Shown here: positions 62,064 through 64,000 of the stretch, piece after piece
Layout: every line of letters starts with the position of its first letter
Numbering within the stretch: the first letter of the stretch is position 1
NCBI GenBank assembly: GCA_963422705.1
Contig: OY730443.1
Coordinates: 1,364,001 to 1,428,000 of the forward strand
Source of the DNA: G963422705 sp963422705
GTDB lineage: Bacteria; Poribacteria; WGA-4E; WGA-3G
Length of the DNA: 64,000 bases
Reading direction: 5' to 3'
Made by a program: the position numbers and the translations under genes
The notes under the pieces: generated by a model
What the model saw: the letters and a program-made list of their open reading frames with translations, nothing else
The model's database searches: none
What the model was told of the DNA's origin: nothing

Positions 62064-63572
62064 CTAACCCAATTGGTGATTCAAGGGCCGTAGTGCTTGA
62101 TAAATTTCCGCGTAAGTCGGTAATTTTTCATCGTAATGTCGGGCAATCTCTGGGCGTGGATGGTAAATGGCGCGCGTTCTCACCAGTTGTTCAACCGCTT
62201 CTTCAACGGAATGGTATTTTCCGATGGCAGTACCCGCTAAAATAGCGGTGCCGAGGCAGACACCTTCGGAGATGTCCAGTGCGACGACTTTTTTGCCAAA
62301 CATATCCGCTTTGAGTTGTAGCCATTTTTCAGATTTTGCCCCGCCGCCGATAGTTCGAATTTCGTTTATGACAACCCCGGCATCCTGCAACATGGCGAGA
62401 TTCTGTTTTATTTCGTAACTAATACCTTCGAGAATCGCTTTGACGAGCTCGCCCTTTGTTGTTGAAAGCGTTAACCCGACAATAGCTCCTTTTGACCTCA
62501 AATCCAAATGAGGTGTTCCCGAACCGGTGAAATGTGGGAGTAACATCGGCGTGGCGGGTGTGTCAGGCATCCCATCAAGGAGAATATCATAAACATCGCG
62601 TTGACTTGCCTCTGCCTGCGCGATTTCTGCCTGTCCGAACGTATCGCGGAACCATCGCAGGACAACGCCCCCACTAGATACGAAACCTAAGGTTACGTAC
62701 AACCCGCTGACAACATGCGGGTAACACGCGAAATTCCCATCTATCATCTGCTGATTGATGACGGGTTCTGTAAACGCAGGTGTAATACACTCAACGGTGC
62801 CGGTTGCGTCCATGACGTCACCGCTGCGAATAATGCCCGCACCTAGTGCGCCGCACGGCTGGTCATGGCCACCAGTGACGCCGAACGAGGCGCGCGGTAG
62901 GCCGAGTTCGTCGGCGACACGCGGGGAAATTTTGCCGATGATAGTCCCCGATGGCGCCGTCTCCGGGAAAAGGGCGGCATCTATGTTTCCTAAACCGAGC
63001 ATTTTTTCGGACCAGGTTTTATGAATAATATCAAAAGCCATGGTTCGCGCAGCCAGCGAATAGTCAACGACAGGCGGGATACCGAGTTTGAAGTAGACGA
63101 AATCTTCAAATCCGAGAAACTTCCAAACCTGCCGATAAACCTCCGGTTGATTCCGTTGCATCCAGATGAGTTTCGGCAGTGTATGAATATCACTGAGCGG
63201 CATACCGGTAATCTGCATCACTTCCAAAGGAGTCATGTGTTGCTTGAGTTCTTCACAGATTCCGGATGCCCTATCATCAAAAGTAGTAATGGCGTTTGTC
63301 AAGATGCTGCCATCCGCTGCAACCGGTGTCACAGCCTCACCTTGCGATGCAACGCTGATGGCTTCAATTGGTTCAGCTTGTGTTTGTGCCGCCACGTGTT
63401 TAATGCCGGTTGCTATCTTATCCCAGACAACATTTGTATCGAGTTCCGAACTGCCCGGTTGTGGGTGTATCAATGGGTATTCGCCATAAGCTTGGGCGAG
63501 AATATCTCCATCTTGACGAAAGGCGATGACTTTGCAGCCAGTCGTGCCGACATCAATACCTAAAAGACTCAT
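62064..63572 (-). CDS. FGGY-family carbohydrate kinase (xylulokinase-like)
   Basis: 502 residues, full length. N-terminal LGIDVGTTGCKVIAF, sugar-binding/catalytic part with FGVTGGHDQPCGALGAG (Asp), adenine/phosphate part GSGTPHLDLRSKGAIVGLT, and near-C-terminal IRTIGGGAKSEKWLQLKADM. This matches FGGY kinases near xylulokinase; other pentoses or polyols are possible. AAGGAG precedes the ATG at 63572, with a promoter candidate about 35-60 bases upstream. No sugar isomerase or transporter gene is adjacent in the window; a partial SDR gene lies on the other side. Confidence 0.87.
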   Translation of the reverse strand: MSLLGIDVGTTGCKVIAFRQDGDILAQAYGEYPLIHPQPGSSELDTNVVWDKIATGIKHVAAQTQAEPIEAISVASQGEAVTPVAADGSILTNAITTFDDRASGICEELKQHMTPLEVMQITGMPLSDIHTLPKLIWMQRNQPEVYRQVWKFLGFEDFVYFKLGIPPVVDYSLAARTMAFDIIHKTWSEKMLGLGNIDAALFPETAPSGTIIGKISPRVADELGLPRASFGVTGGHDQPCGALGAGIIRSGDVMDATGTVECITPAFTEPVINQQMIDGNFACYPHVVSGLYVTLGFVSSGGVVLRWFRDTFGQAEIAQAEASQRDVYDILLDGMPDTPATPMLLPHFTGSGTPHLDLRSKGAIVGLTLSTTKGELVKAILEGISYEIKQNLAMLQDAGVVINEIRTIGGGAKSEKWLQLKADMFGKKVVALDISEGVCLGTAILAGTAIGKYHSVEEAVEQLVRTRAIYHPRPEIARHYDEKLPTYAEIYQALRPLNHQLG

Positions 63573-63604
63573 TGTTTGTTTTCTCCTTGATACATAATGC
63601 TGAT

Positions 63605-63633
63605 ATCATACAACAAATCAGGTTTTAACACAA
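63605..63633 (-). promoter_or_regulatory. Weak promoter candidate for the FGGY kinase
   Basis: Minus strand TTGTGT (63633-63628), 17-base spacer, TATGAT (63610-63605). The -10 is good and the -35 poor. Confidence 0.35.
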
Positions 63634-63780
63634 ATGCTTTGTTTTTAGCACTATTTAATCTTTCAAGCATGCGAACAAAATCGCAAAACATCCCAGTAGT
63701 TGAAATCTCCAGGGCACGAACGCCTCGCCAAATCTGAGAAACTGCGAAACGAAATGACTCTGTATAAACGCCATGGTTTT

Positions 63781-63810
63781 TTGAAATTGATGTCCGGAGT
63801 GTGCTATACT
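63781..63810 (+). promoter_or_regulatory. Promoter candidate for the terminal SDR gene
   Basis: TTGAAA (63781-63786), 18-base spacer, TATACT (63805-63810) preceded by TGC, like the AKR and lpx promoters. Confidence 0.4.
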
Positions 63811-63909
63811 AATAATTATGAAGCTCTGGTGGGCAAAAACCAACTAATTTTTATATCTGAATTATGAATGGATGCGCTTTAGTATCACTGAATTGGGAGG
63901 CGCCTCGGG

Positions 63910-64000
63910 ATGCGTTTTGAAAACAAAGTGGCTATTGTAACAGGGGGCGGTGGGCCATTAGGCATTGGCAGGGCAGCATGTCTTGCCTTCGCGCGTGAAG
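63910..64000 (+). CDS. Short-chain dehydrogenase/reductase, N-terminal part
   Basis: Only about 30 residues are in the window. They read FENKVAIVTGGGGPLGIGRA, the SDR nucleotide-binding start with TGGGGPLGIG, then ACLAFARE. GGGAGG sits before the ATG, with a somewhat long spacing. Function cannot be narrowed. Divergent from the FGGY kinase, so the two may belong to one sugar pathway (inference). Confidence 0.75.
   Translation, partial: MRFENKVAIVTGGGGPLGIGRAACLAFARE

Larger units (their letters stand above)
63573..63909. other. Divergent intergenic region, 337 bases
   Basis: It holds promoter candidates in both directions: leftward at 63605-63633 and rightward at 63781-63810. AT-rich; no further gene recognised. 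Confidence 0.5.

Overview
The window looks like a piece of a chromosome from a Gram-negative, uncultivated, probably symbiotic or organic-matter-degrading bacterium, most like Candidatus Poribacteria (sponge-associated). This is an inference from gene content: LptA/LptB/LptC with a lipid A acyltransferase-like protein (an outer membrane with LPS), a dockerin-tailed leucine-rich-repeat protein, a CotH remnant, an ankyrin-repeat protease, many Gfo/Idh oxidoreductases, enolase-superfamily enzymes and an IS200/IS605 family. No rRNA, tRNA, CRISPR array, phage or replication origin was seen.

Layout. 1-344 is the tail of an Ldh2-type malate/L-lactate dehydrogenase. 509-4075 is a DNA modification/restriction cassette: a PD-(D/E)XK nuclease-like domain, a type I-style N6-adenine methylase and a two-domain specificity protein. 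The nuclease and methylase parts are split by what looks like a one-base frameshift, and there is no translocase gene. 4164-5348 (minus) is an exported thioredoxin-like protein whose frame crosses an in-frame UGA directly after a cysteine and is followed by a SECIS-like hairpin: a strong selenoprotein candidate. 5349-8000 holds a collapsed CotH pseudogene and a secreted metzincin-like protease with ankyrin repeats. 8147-14538 holds a rhodanese/MauE pair, a Gfo/Idh oxidoreductase, an amidohydrolase, and an LRR-dockerin gene with a degraded tandem copy that runs into an esterase gene. 14706-25441 is housekeeping (gatB, aldo/keto reductase, lytic transglycosylase, nadB, thioesterase, valS, hpf). 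25578-30714 is an acyltransferase-lptC-lptA-lptB-rpoN block, transcribed leftward from a good promoter at about 30740.

30870-42682 carries a slipin, a glycosidase-like protein, NagZ-type GH3, a block of three large envelope or stress proteins (DUF4175-like coiled coil, DUF4159-like, von Willebrand A), a sugar-nucleotide transferase and a jelly-roll protein. 43098-48538 (plus) holds two unknown small proteins, a Gfo/Idh enzyme, a MoxR ATPase, and a two-gene operon that fits 3-hydroxyproline catabolism. 48913-49395 is an internally deleted IS200/IS605 copy whose full-length relative sits at 59991-61842. Between them are an SDR, a dipeptide epimerase coupled to a murein amidase, twin flotillin-like proteins with two NfeD proteins behind a near-consensus promoter, a GmhA-like isomerase and a ROK kinase whose start codon lies inside the IS end. 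The window ends with an FGGY kinase and the start of an SDR.

Themes: envelope construction and turnover (LPS export, peptidoglycan recycling by amidase, epimerase, NagZ and transglycosylase), host-polymer use (hydroxyproline, esterase, glycosidases), and eukaryote-like domains (ankyrin, LRR). Best leads for follow-up: the Cys-Sec protein, the ankyrin metzincin, and the IS605 pair with a missing TnpA tyrosine, an altered TnpB active site and a donated start codon.
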